Shown in pieces: positions 45,278 to 53,723 of a DNA stretch of 64,000 nucleotides. The translations under genes and the position numbers were made by a program. Source of the DNA: Peptococcaceae bacterium UBA3937 (GTDB taxonomy: Bacteria > Bacillota > Peptococcia > DRI-13 > DTU073); assembly GCA_002385735.1 (NCBI GenBank), contig DGEB01000015.1, positions 23,764-87,763 of the forward strand, in the 5' to 3' direction. Within the stretch, counting starts at the first letter, position 1. Every line of letters begins with the position of its first letter. A model generated the notes under the pieces. That model had not been told where the DNA came from. It saw only the letters and a list, made by a program, of their open reading frames with translations, and did no database searches.

Positions 45278-47695
45278 ATGGCATACTTCTACCAGGTCAT
45301 CGCTCTTCCATTTATTACCGCTGTTTTTGTTCCGTTCTTACATAAGCGTATTAACCCTCGGATCCACACGGGTTGGTTTGTTCTGTTTGTTCCGTTGATT
45401 TTATTTTGTTATCTTTGTTCCTACATCCCTATTATTTCCGCCGGCCGGATCGTTCATTTGAACCTTCCCTGGATTCCGTCTTATGGTCTTAATTTAACCG
45501 CCCATCTGGACGGTTTAGCCCTAGTTTTTGCTTTAATCATTAGCGGCATGGGCTTTTTGGTGACCCTTTATTCAATTTATTATTTGTCCAAGTTCAAAGA
45601 AGCCTTACATAATTTCTATGTTTATTTGCTCCTCTTTATGGGAGCCATGCTGGGCGTTGTTTTTGCCGACAACCTTTTTGTCTTATATGTTTTTTGGGAA
45701 ATCACCAGTATCTCGTCCTTTTTGTTGATCGCCTACTGGTTCGAACGGGAAAAATCCCGCTCCGGCGCCCAAAAGTCTTTGTTGATTACGGTTTTTGGCG
45801 GTCTATCGATGCTGGCGGGCTTTATTCTTCTTTTCCTGATCACCGGAACAGCCAGCATTCAAGCATTAATGAACAAAGTAGAGCTCATCCAGTCGCATCC
45901 CTTTTTTGTGCCGGCGATGGTTTTAGTCCTGTTGGGGGCGTTTACCAAATCAGCCCAGTTTCCCTTTAGTATCTGGTTGCCTGATGCCATGGAGGCGCCA
46001 ACGCCCATCAGCGCCTATTTACATTCGGCCACGATGGTGAAAGCGGGCATTTATCTGGTCGCCCGTTTAACGCTGCTTTTCGGTGGGGCAGCGGAATGGT
46101 TCTGGCTGGTGGCGGGCGTCGGTCTGGTCACCTTGTTCTACGGCTCTTTAAATGCCCTGAAACAGACCGATTTAAAAGCCCTCCTGGCTTATTCGACCAT
46201 TAGCCAGTTGGGTTTAATCATGAGCTTATTAGGTTTAGGCTCGGCTGCTTTGTATTTTGGTGCCGGCAAGGAAGGGACAGTGTACGCCATTGCCATCTTT
46301 GCCGCCATTTTTCACCTGGTGAATCACGCCACTTTTAAAGGTTGTCTCTTTATGGTGGTGGGGATAATCGACCATGAGCTAGGGACACGGAGTATTCGGA
46401 AGTTAGGCGGTTTAATGCAGGCCATGCCCATCTCCTTCCTTCTGACCTTGACGGGGAGCTTGGCCATGGCCGGCCTGCCTCCTTTTAACGGCTTTCTAAG
46501 CAAGGAGATGTTTTTTGCGGCGGTATTAAAGGCCGGGGAAATGCCATTTTTTCAAATGGGAAGATGGGGTAGTCTCCTGGTGTTTGTGGCCTGGCTGGCC
46601 AGTGTCTTTACTTTTGTTTATTGCTTAATCATTCTTTGTAGGACTTTCCTGGGCAAGCAACATACTGAGAAATTGAAGAAAAAACCCCATGAAGCTTCTT
46701 TTGGCATGTTGCTTTCACCCATCATCTTAGCGGCTTTAGTGATCATTATTTTTTTCTACCCCAATGTTTTGTCCCGCCATTTATTGCAGCCGGCCTGGGA
46801 AGCGGTCTTGCCGACTTTTGCGGGGGCAGCCTCTTTACAGTACGAAATTAAACCATGGCATGGGTTTAATGCGGCCTTATTGATGACCATCGGGGTAGTG
46901 CTGTTGGGGTTTTTCTTATATAAGACCTTTCTTAAATGGAGACGCTTCTTGCGTCTTTACCCTCATAGGTACACTTTGAACAATCTCTACATATGGCTCC
47001 TGGAAAAGACGGAAGTGTTCTCGCGGGCGGTCACGAAGCGGTATATGACCGGTTTCGCCCGGGATTATTTGGTCTATATCCTGGCTTTTGTAATTTTGGT
47101 GGTAGGGGGAGCGGTCTATTTATTTAATGGATTTACTTTGGATTTTTCCCGGAACTCCGCGGTCAGTCTTTATGAAATTCTGTTGCTTCTGGGGATGGTT
47201 TCCTGCGCTATTACGGTGCTCCTTTCCCAATCAAGATTGACGTCCGTTATCGCTGTTGGCGGACTGGGATTTATGGTGGTTACCTTTTTTGTGATCTTTC
47301 GGGCCCCAGACCTGGCGCTTACCCAGTTAGTGGTGGAAACCGTTACCACAGTTTTGTTATTGTTGTGCATTTACCATTTGCCCAAGTTTAAAAAGGAAAA
47401 AAGCCCCTGGCGGTTTAAGTTGGTCAATGGCGTCATCGCCATCGGGGTTGGGACCGTGATGACGCTGGTGGCCTTTTCGGCCTATGCCCATCATTTGTTT
47501 CCGTCGATCTCCGGTTTTTATAAGAACTCATACCAACTGGCCGGAGCCAAAAATATTGTGAATGCCATTCTTGTGGACTTCCGTGGTTTTGATACCATGC
47601 TGGAAATATTGGTTCTGTCCATGGCGGGCTTAGGAGTGTATACCTTGATTAAGCTGTGTTTGACAAGGAGGGAAGAACATGAAGGAAGCCAATGA
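45278..47695 (+). CDS. mrpA: Mrp Na+/H+ antiporter subunit A
   Basis: An 805-residue, NuoL-like membrane subunit with about 20 helices. It contains proton-channel motifs such as LGAFTKSAQFPFSIWLPDAMEAPTPISAYLHSATMVKAGIYL and GCLFMVVGIIDHELGTR. The C-terminal region (about 615-800) includes the MbhD/MbhE-like part (FRAPDLALTQLVVETVTTVL). ATG at 45278 follows AAAGGAG; an upstream in-frame TTG is less likely. It heads a seven-gene operon for Na+ efflux and pH homeostasis at the membrane. Length is standard for MrpA. Confidence 0.95.
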   Translation: MAYFYQVIALPFITAVFVPFLHKRINPRIHTGWFVLFVPLILFCYLCSYIPIISAGRIVHLNLPWIPSYGLNLTAHLDGLALVFALIISGMGFLVTLYSIYYLSKFKEALHNFYVYLLLFMGAMLGVVFADNLFVLYVFWEITSISSFLLIAYWFEREKSRSGAQKSLLITVFGGLSMLAGFILLFLITGTASIQALMNKVELIQSHPFFVPAMVLVLLGAFTKSAQFPFSIWLPDAMEAPTPISAYLHSATMVKAGIYLVARLTLLFGGAAEWFWLVAGVGLVTLFYGSLNALKQTDLKALLAYSTISQLGLIMSLLGLGSAALYFGAGKEGTVYAIAIFAAIFHLVNHATFKGCLFMVVGIIDHELGTRSIRKLGGLMQAMPISFLLTLTGSLAMAGLPPFNGFLSKEMFFAAVLKAGEMPFFQMGRWGSLLVFVAWLASVFTFVYCLIILCRTFLGKQHTEKLKKKPHEASFGMLLSPIILAALVIIIFFYPNVLSRHLLQPAWEAVLPTFAGAASLQYEIKPWHGFNAALLMTIGVVLLGFFLYKTFLKWRRFLRLYPHRYTLNNLYIWLLEKTEVFSRAVTKRYMTGFARDYLVYILAFVILVVGGAVYLFNGFTLDFSRNSAVSLYEILLLLGMVSCAITVLLSQSRLTSVIAVGGLGFMVVTFFVIFRAPDLALTQLVVETVTTVLLLLCIYHLPKFKKEKSPWRFKLVNGVIAIGVGTVMTLVAFSAYAHHLFPSISGFYKNSYQLAGAKNIVNAILVDFRGFDTMLEILVLSMAGLGVYTLIKLCLTRREEHEGSQ

Positions 47696-48104
47696 TGTGA
47701 TCTTAAGAACAGTATCGAAAGCAGCCGTGGTGATCATCCTGACCTTTTCCATCCACCTGTTTATTTCCGGGCATCACCGGCCGGGAGGAGGCTTTATCGG
47801 CGGGCTGTCTTTTGTGGCGGCGATTGTTCTTCTTTTTCTTGTTTACGGGATTGATAAGGTGCGCCGGAATATCGCGGTGGATTTTAAAAAGGTGGCCGGA
47901 ATAGGAGTGCTCATTTCGGTGTTTACCGGGGTAGGCGGCATGCTTGCCGGTAAAAACTTTTTATACCAAACCTTTGGCCAGGTGCATCTTCCGGTTTTTG
48001 GGCAGACTGAGCTGGCCACGGCGGTTTTATTTGATGTGGGCGTGGCCCTGGCCGTCATCGGAACATCGTTGACCATTATTATGAGCATAGGTGATGATCG
48101 TTAA
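47679..48104 (+). CDS. mrpB: Mrp antiporter subunit B
   Basis: A 141-residue MnhB-domain protein with four membrane helices and the signature GHHRPGGGFIGGL. It overlaps mrpA by 17 bases and ends on the first base of mrpC. It is part of the hetero-oligomeric Mrp complex. Confidence 0.95.
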   Translation: MKEANDVILRTVSKAAVVIILTFSIHLFISGHHRPGGGFIGGLSFVAAIVLLFLVYGIDKVRRNIAVDFKKVAGIGVLISVFTGVGGMLAGKNFLYQTFGQVHLPVFGQTELATAVLFDVGVALAVIGTSLTIIMSIGDDR

Positions 48105-48442
48105 TGGAAACCATTATGTGCGTTGTCATTGGAATTTTATTTGCTATAGGCACTTATTTGATTCTCTCGAAAACTTTGCTGAGGATTCTGTTAGGGATCT
48201 CGATTATTGGTCATGGCGTCAATTTGCTGATTATGACCATGGGGGGCTTAAAAAAGGGCGGGGCGCCGCTTTTGGGTTGGAAGGAGTATTCCTTTACCGA
48301 TCCTTTGCCCCAGGCGCTGTTGCTTACGGCCATCGTCATTAATTTTGCCACCACCGCACTTTTTTTGGTGTTAAGCTACCGTACTTATGAAGAATTAGGC
48401 ACCGACAACTCAGAACAATTAAGGGGTTACGAGAATGAATAA
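48104..48442 (+). CDS. mrpC: Mrp antiporter subunit C
   Basis: A 112-residue NuoK-like subunit with three membrane helices (IGILFAIGTYLILSKTLLRILLGISIIGHGVNLLIM) and the conserved DPLPQALLLTAIVINFA. Start ATG overlaps the mrpB stop; its end overlaps mrpD by 8 bases. Confidence 0.95.
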   Translation: METIMCVVIGILFAIGTYLILSKTLLRILLGISIIGHGVNLLIMTMGGLKKGGAPLLGWKEYSFTDPLPQALLLTAIVINFATTALFLVLSYRTYEELGTDNSEQLRGYENE

Positions 48443-49919
48443 TACCATTGTTTTGCCCATTGTCATTCCCATCATTGCCGGCATGGTGATGGTGATCTGC
48501 AAAAATATGATAAAGCTACAGCGCTATTTAAGCATTGCGGTGACCCTTTTGATTGGCGCTGCAGCGGCCTTTTTGCTGGAACAAATCAAAAGGGAAGGGG
48601 TGCAAACCCTTTATTTAGGCGGCTGGGAGGCTCCCTTTGGCATCACCTTGGTAGCAGATATGTTTGCGGTACTGCTTGTTTTGACTACCGCCCTGATCAC
48701 CTTTTGCTGCTTGTGCTATGCTTTTTCTTCCATTGGAGCGGACCGGGAGCAACATTACTTTTACCCTTTGACCTTGTTTTTAATGGCCGGGGTGAACGGT
48801 TCTTTTCTGACCGGGGATATTTTCAATCTGTTTGTTTTCTTTGAGGTGATGCTGGTAGCTTCCTATGTGTTGATTACCTTGGGCGGAACGAAGATGCAGC
48901 TAAGGGAGTCGGTTAAGTATATTCTAATTAATATGATTTCCTCTTCTTTGTTTTTGATCGCCATTGCCTTTTTATATGCCATGCTGGGCACCTTAAATAT
49001 GGCGCATTTGTCCGTCCGGGTGGCTCAAGCCGGGCAGGGCGGGCTGATGACGGCCGTTGCCTTTTTGTTCTTGATAGTCTTTAGTATTAAAGCCGGTTTA
49101 TTTCTGTTCTTTTGGTTGCCCGGCCCTTACAGCGCGCCGCCTACGGCCATCGCGGCTCTTTTTGCCTCCCTATTAACCAAGGTGGGGGTCTACGGGATTA
49201 TCCGTTTGTTTTCCCTTGTCTTTTACCATGAGCCTAATGTTACCCACCTGTTCATCGGGATTTTGGCCGCCGTGTCGATGGTGCTGGGGGCGATGGGAGC
49301 CGTAGCCTATTGGGATATTCGAAGGATTCTTACTTATAACGTGGTGGTGGGGGTTGGGTTTATTCTCGCGGGCTTTGCCTCTTTTACTTTAGAAGGGATG
49401 AGAGGCGCGGTGTATTACCTGCTTCATGATATGAACGTGAAGGCGCTGCTCTTTCTTTTGGGGGGAACGATTATTCACTTAACCGGGACCGATAAACTGA
49501 AAGAGATGAGTGGGCTGATTCGTTTGCATCCCCAGTTGGGGTGGATGTTCTTTCTGGCGGCCCTGGCTTTATCCGGAATCCCGCCCTTAAGCGGTTTTAT
49601 TGGGAAGCTGTTTGTCACTACCGGGACTTTTCAGGCCGGCTATTTCTGGCTGGGGGGAATTGGCCTTTTCACCGGGCTTTTGGTGCTGTATTCGGTCATG
49701 AAAATCTTTATGCAGGTCTTTTGGGGATATACGAACTATACCGCCGAGACGGAAAAAGGGACCACGAAAGGGTTGTTGTGGCCCCTGGGAATTCTCACCG
49801 CGGTCGTTCTTTTCTTGGGTTTAGGGGCGGAAGCGCTTAGTGAGTATGTGGATTTGGCGGTAGCGGTCCTAAGCGATCCTCGCCTCTATGTAGATGCGGT
49901 GCTGAGTAGCAATCTTTAG
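48435..49919 (+). CDS. mrpD: Mrp antiporter subunit D
   Basis: A 494-residue NuoM/N-like subunit with about 14 helices. Motifs include GDIFNLFVFFEVMLVASYVL, PGPYSAPPTAIAALFASLLTKVGVYGI and LAALALSGIPPLSGFIGKL. It probably carries proton translocation together with MrpA. About 80 bp separate it from mrpE, the largest gap in the operon. Confidence 0.96.
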   Translation: MNNTIVLPIVIPIIAGMVMVICKNMIKLQRYLSIAVTLLIGAAAAFLLEQIKREGVQTLYLGGWEAPFGITLVADMFAVLLVLTTALITFCCLCYAFSSIGADREQHYFYPLTLFLMAGVNGSFLTGDIFNLFVFFEVMLVASYVLITLGGTKMQLRESVKYILINMISSSLFLIAIAFLYAMLGTLNMAHLSVRVAQAGQGGLMTAVAFLFLIVFSIKAGLFLFFWLPGPYSAPPTAIAALFASLLTKVGVYGIIRLFSLVFYHEPNVTHLFIGILAAVSMVLGAMGAVAYWDIRRILTYNVVVGVGFILAGFASFTLEGMRGAVYYLLHDMNVKALLFLLGGTIIHLTGTDKLKEMSGLIRLHPQLGWMFFLAALALSGIPPLSGFIGKLFVTTGTFQAGYFWLGGIGLFTGLLVLYSVMKIFMQVFWGYTNYTAETEKGTTKGLLWPLGILTAVVLFLGLGAEALSEYVDLAVAVLSDPRLYVDAVLSSNL

Positions 49920-50004
49920 CAGGGGATAAAGCAGATGGGAGCAGTATTTAGGTGCGTTGCTGAGCCGCAATTTACAGCAATGATGACAGAAAGGGGTGAT
50001 GATA

Positions 50005-50484
50005 ATGCCCATGCAAGTGTTAATCAATCTGTTTATCGGTTTGTTATGGATGTTCTTTCAAAATGATTGGAGCGCTTTGAGCTTTTTAAGCGGTTATTTA
50101 TTCGGTTTGTGTGTGTTGTTTGTTATCCGGCGCTTCCTGCGTTCGAAATTTTACTTGTTCACCTTGCATGCGGTAATCAGTCTTTTTCTGCTTTTTATCT
50201 GGGAAATGTTTATTTCCAGTATCCTGGTGATCCGAAAAATTATCACCCCGCAAATTCGCATTAAACCAGGCATTGTGGCGATGGAAACCAGCCTGGAAGG
50301 GGACATAGAAGTTACTCTACTGGCCCTGCTGATTACCTTAACGCCGGGTTCAGTGGTGATGGAGGTTTCTCCTGATTACAAAATACTATACACCCATGTG
50401 ATGGATATCCCGGAGTTGAGTGATGCGGTGCTGCGGTCCAGGAACCGGTTTGAAGAAGCGATTAAGAAGGTGACGAGAAAATGA
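50005..50484 (+). CDS. mrpE: Mrp antiporter subunit E
   Basis: A 159-residue MnhE protein: two to three membrane helices at the N-terminus and a cytosolic domain with the typical ALLITLTPGSVVMEVS and YTHVMDIPE. The ATG at 50005 is preferred, with GAAAGGGGTG upstream; in-frame GTG 49996 and ATG 49999 are alternatives. It overlaps mrpF by four bases. Confidence 0.94.
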   Translation: MPMQVLINLFIGLLWMFFQNDWSALSFLSGYLFGLCVLFVIRRFLRSKFYLFTLHAVISLFLLFIWEMFISSILVIRKIITPQIRIKPGIVAMETSLEGDIEVTLLALLITLTPGSVVMEVSPDYKILYTHVMDIPELSDAVLRSRNRFEEAIKKVTRK

Positions 50485-50765
50485 TTAAGGTTATGTTGTA
50501 TTTATCGACCGGCTTTGTGACGCTTTCTATCCTGGTTTCGATTTATCGTTTGATTAAGGGGCCTTCGACTCCGGAACGGACCCAGGCCTTAGATGCGTTA
50601 GGGATTAACATGATTGCCGGGATGGGGGTTTTTTCGGTGATTTTAAGAAGCACCGCCTTTTTCGAAGTAATTCTCTTGCTGGGCATTTTGTCCTTTATAG
50701 GGACCATCGCCTTGGCCAAGTACATGGAAAGGGGTGTGGTGATTGAGCGCCGGTCATCTGATTGA
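50481..50765 (+). CDS. mrpF: Mrp antiporter subunit F
   Basis: A 94-residue MnhF subunit with three membrane helices (IYRLIKGPSTPERTQALDALGINMIAG is the conserved region). It overlaps both neighbours, as is usual in mrp operons. Confidence 0.94.
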   Translation: MIKVMLYLSTGFVTLSILVSIYRLIKGPSTPERTQALDALGINMIAGMGVFSVILRSTAFFEVILLLGILSFIGTIALAKYMERGVVIERRSSD

Positions 50766-51123
50766 ATTGGGCAGTGTTTTTTTGATTTTAATTGGGACCG
50801 TCGCTGGTTCCCTTAGTGCCATCGGGTTTATTCGCTTACCGGATGTCTATAACCGTGCCCATGCTCTTGCCAAAAGCTGCACCTTGGGGGTATTATTTGT
50901 TCTCCTGGGCACCTTTTTGTTTTTCTTGTTTGTGGAGAGGTATTTTAGTATCAAGTTATTCCTGGGGATTTTCTTTGTTTTTCTTACTTCTCCCGTTGCA
51001 GCGCACATGACTTGCCGGGCGGCTTATCGTTCCAAAGTACCCTTGGCGGAGATAAGTGTCCGGGATGATTTAAAAGAGGCCATGAGCAGGGAATATAATT
51101 GTGAACAAAAGGGAGGAGCATGA
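50743..51123 (+). CDS. mrpG: Mrp antiporter subunit G
   Basis: A 126-residue MnhG/PhaG subunit with three helices and the signature GFIRLPDVYNRAHALAKSCTLGV. The start is TTG at 50743, within mrpF, with AAAGGGGTG upstream. It completes the full mrpABCDEFG set. Confidence 0.93.
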   Translation: MSAGHLIELGSVFLILIGTVAGSLSAIGFIRLPDVYNRAHALAKSCTLGVLFVLLGTFLFFLFVERYFSIKLFLGIFFVFLTSPVAAHMTCRAAYRSKVPLAEISVRDDLKEAMSREYNCEQKGGA

Positions 51124-51150
51124 TGGCCATCTTAGGAAAGGATTTAGGTT

Positions 51151-51438
51151 ATGATTGGGAATAGGTATTTACAGGAATTATTTACTTACCCTGACGAGGA
51201 TACAAGTTTCAATCAGCTTATCGAGTTATAAAAGAGCAAAGATAATGACTTTATCAACAGTCTTAACGAGCCGGTGAATCTGGATTTATGTACTGATCAG
51301 GAGCTTGTGTATTTGACAAAAGCTTCGGCCTTAATAGATTGTTGTCTGCAGATAAATGGTATGGACATTCCTGATTGGCTCAGGGATGAAAAATTAGACA
51401 ATGTTTATTTTGATTTGCAAGGGATTCAAAGAGTATAA
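51151..51438 (+). pseudogene. Small Firmicutes hypothetical gene with an in-frame TAA
   Basis: ATG 51151 opens a frame of 95 codons interrupted by TAA at 51229-51231. After the stop the same frame continues with a conserved-looking stretch: INSLNEPVNLDLCTDQELVYLTKASALIDCCLQINGMDIPDWLRDEKL. This resembles a widespread small hypothetical protein of Clostridia that reads roughly LNEPxNLDxLTxxELVYLTKAxALVDC. A nonsense mutation has split it. TAA excludes selenocysteine. It lies directly after mrpG. Confidence 0.65.
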
Positions 51439-51517
51439 TATCTAAAGTAGCCCTTTTTGCATCAACCGCTTTCTTAAAAGATGTAAAAAAAGACATAGTA
51501 ACAGAAGGAGTGTTCAA

Positions 51518-52477
51518 ATGACGAAAAGCGCATCTCACCGTATTGTTTTATCAGGATTGCTTGTCTGTATCGGTTTGTTACTTCCTTATTTCACTGCTCA
51601 TGCTTTCGGTGTACCGGGAACAGTACTTTTGCCAATGCACATACCGGTTTTTTTGATGGGGCTGCTCTGCGGACCGGCCTACGGCGCTATAGGAGGTTTA
51701 CTTACCCCTTTTCTATCCAGCCTTTTAACGGGGATGCCTTCCTTTTTTCCGATGCTGCCTATTATGATGGGGGAGCTTTTCATCTATGGGTTGGTAAGCG
51801 GCTTTCTTTATCAAAAGGTCAGGATCCCGCTTTATCCCTCCATGCTGATTGCCATGTTCTGTGGACGGCTGGCTTACGGATTGCTGTTTACGTTTCTCCT
51901 GATGTTAAATAACGGAGTATTGCAAGCTCTTTCCGTAACGGCAGCTTTTATGAAGGGGCTTCCCGGGATTGTACTTCAGTTGCTTTTAGTTCCGGCCGTT
52001 GTTAAAGCTGTTCGTTCACATTGGAATCATGGTGCCGAATTGAAAATGTTGTCCCTGGCCAAAGCCATCCAAATGATTAAGGATGGAAAGGTCAGTTGCG
52101 TGATTATCAAAAACGACGAGATTATCCGTACGGCCAGTGGTCAAGGGATTTCCCCGTTGATCACAATTTTTGAGGAGGAACCGGAATTATTGAAGGATTC
52201 CTATGTTGTTGACAAGCTCATTGGAAAGGCTGCCGCCATCGTGCTTGTGCTGGGAGGGGCGAAAAGAGCCTACGGGGAACTCATGAGCGCTGCCGCCCGG
52301 GACTATCTGACCGGACATGATTGTGGGGTAAGTTTTGGCCAATTAATCGATAAAGTAATCAACCGGACCGGGGACGGCATCTGCCCGCTGGAAGAATCAG
52401 TTTTTGATGTTGAGGATCCGGAAACCGGCTATCATATCCTGAAAGATACATTAAACCGCCTAAGAAACGTAGGATGA
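51518..52477 (+). CDS. ECF transporter S component fused to a DUF1893 domain
   Basis: A 319-residue fusion. Residues 1 to about 165 form six membrane segments with the ECF substrate-binding S-component look (PMHIPVFLMGLLCGPAYGAIGGLLTPFLSSLLTGMP). Residues about 178-318 form a complete DUF1893 (TM1506-like) domain: KVSCVIIKNDEIIRTASGQGISPL, VVDKLIGKAAAIVLVLGGAK, AYGELMSAAARDYL and NRTGDGICPLEESV. DUF1893 has a cytidine-deaminase-like fold and no proven function. The membrane part is related to S components for vitamins, so the fusion may couple uptake with sensing or modification. ATG at 51518 follows GAAGGAG. Confidence 0.88.
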   Translation: MTKSASHRIVLSGLLVCIGLLLPYFTAHAFGVPGTVLLPMHIPVFLMGLLCGPAYGAIGGLLTPFLSSLLTGMPSFFPMLPIMMGELFIYGLVSGFLYQKVRIPLYPSMLIAMFCGRLAYGLLFTFLLMLNNGVLQALSVTAAFMKGLPGIVLQLLLVPAVVKAVRSHWNHGAELKMLSLAKAIQMIKDGKVSCVIIKNDEIIRTASGQGISPLITIFEEEPELLKDSYVVDKLIGKAAAIVLVLGGAKRAYGELMSAAARDYLTGHDCGVSFGQLIDKVINRTGDGICPLEESVFDVEDPETGYHILKDTLNRLRNVG

Positions 52478-52564
52478 TCATGAGGCAACCATAGATTTAT
52501 AAAATAAGATCCAATGGAAACAAAAGTTGTCCCAAAAAACGTCATGACAGGAGGAAAAGCTGTA

Positions 52565-53674
52565 ATGAAGAAACTAGGATTTGGCTTGATGCGGTTACCG
52601 TTAACCAACGAGGAAGATCAGACCAGTATTAATCAGGAACTGCTCAATCAGATGGTGGACTATTTTCTCGCGCAAGGTTTTACCTATTTTGATACGGCCT
52701 ACCGTTACCATAAAGGATTGAGCGAGCTTGCTACCCGTAAGGCCCTGGTGGAAAGGCATCCCCGGGAATCATACCAGCTTGCTGATAAGATGCCCACCTT
52801 TTTTGTTACCAAACATGAAGATTACGAGCGCTTTTTCAATGAGCAGTTGGAAAAATGCGGGGTTAGCTATTTTGATTATTACCTCTTGCATACCCTCGGC
52901 GTAAAAAACTATGCCAATACATTGGAACATGGCGGTTTTGAATTCATCGATAAAATGAAGAAAGAGGGCAAAATCAGGCATGCCGGCTTTTCCTTCCATG
53001 ATAAAGCGGAGGTGTTGGACCGGATTTTAACCGAGCATCCGGAGATGGAATTTGTGCAGTTGCAGATCAACTATATCGATTGGGAACATGAAACCATTGA
53101 ATCCCGCAAGTGTTATGAACTAGCGGTCAAGCACCAAAAACCGATTATCGTCATGGAACCGGTCAAAGGCGGCGCCCTGGCCAATGTCCCGGAAGAAGCG
53201 GAAAAGCTATTTAAGGCCTATCATCCCGAGATGAGCGTAGCCTCCTGGGCTGTCCGTTTTGCCGCATCCCTGGATCATGTTTTTATGGTCTTGAGCGGGA
53301 TGAGCGACCTGGAACAAATGGTTGACAATATCAGCTATATGCAGGATATTGTTCCTTTAAATGAAGATGAAAAAGCAATCATCGACCAGGCGGCCCAGAT
53401 CATTAACAGCAGTATTGCCATCCCCTGTACGGCCTGTGGTTACTGTGTGGAAGGCTGCCCCCAAAAAATAGCGATCCCCGACTACTTTGCCCTGTATAAC
53501 AATGTGAAACGGTTTAGGTTGGTGCCTGCCCACCGGACTTACTACAGCAATTTTATCGAGAACTATGGGAAGGCGGGGGACTGTATCGGCTGCAAGCAGT
53601 GTGAAGAGCATTGTCCTCAACACCTCAAGATCGTGGAGAACCTGCAAGAGGTATCCCGGATTTTTGACCGGTAG
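52565..53674 (+). CDS. Aldo/keto reductase with C-terminal ferredoxin domain
   Basis: A 369-residue oxidoreductase. A TIM-barrel AKR domain (1 to about 270: LGFGLMRLP, DTAYRYHKG, YYLLHTLG, FSFHDK) is followed by a cysteine-rich domain with CTACGYCVEGCPQ and CIGCKQCEEHCPQ, two binding sites for [4Fe-4S] clusters. Such proteins are common in anaerobes; the substrate is unknown. ATG at 52565 follows AGGAGG; the longer frame from 52514 is not used. Confidence 0.92.
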   Translation: MKKLGFGLMRLPLTNEEDQTSINQELLNQMVDYFLAQGFTYFDTAYRYHKGLSELATRKALVERHPRESYQLADKMPTFFVTKHEDYERFFNEQLEKCGVSYFDYYLLHTLGVKNYANTLEHGGFEFIDKMKKEGKIRHAGFSFHDKAEVLDRILTEHPEMEFVQLQINYIDWEHETIESRKCYELAVKHQKPIIVMEPVKGGALANVPEEAEKLFKAYHPEMSVASWAVRFAASLDHVFMVLSGMSDLEQMVDNISYMQDIVPLNEDEKAIIDQAAQIINSSIAIPCTACGYCVEGCPQKIAIPDYFALYNNVKRFRLVPAHRTYYSNFIENYGKAGDCIGCKQCEEHCPQHLKIVENLQEVSRIFDR

Positions 53675-53723
53675 ACAGGCTTTGGAAGTAGATTTAAACG
53701 ATCAGTTTTGGAAGTGATGCTTG

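Noticed and set aside
51229-51231. Stop-codon recoding (selenocysteine or readthrough)
   Set aside because: The codon is TAA, not TGA or TAG, and no stimulatory hairpin is evident.
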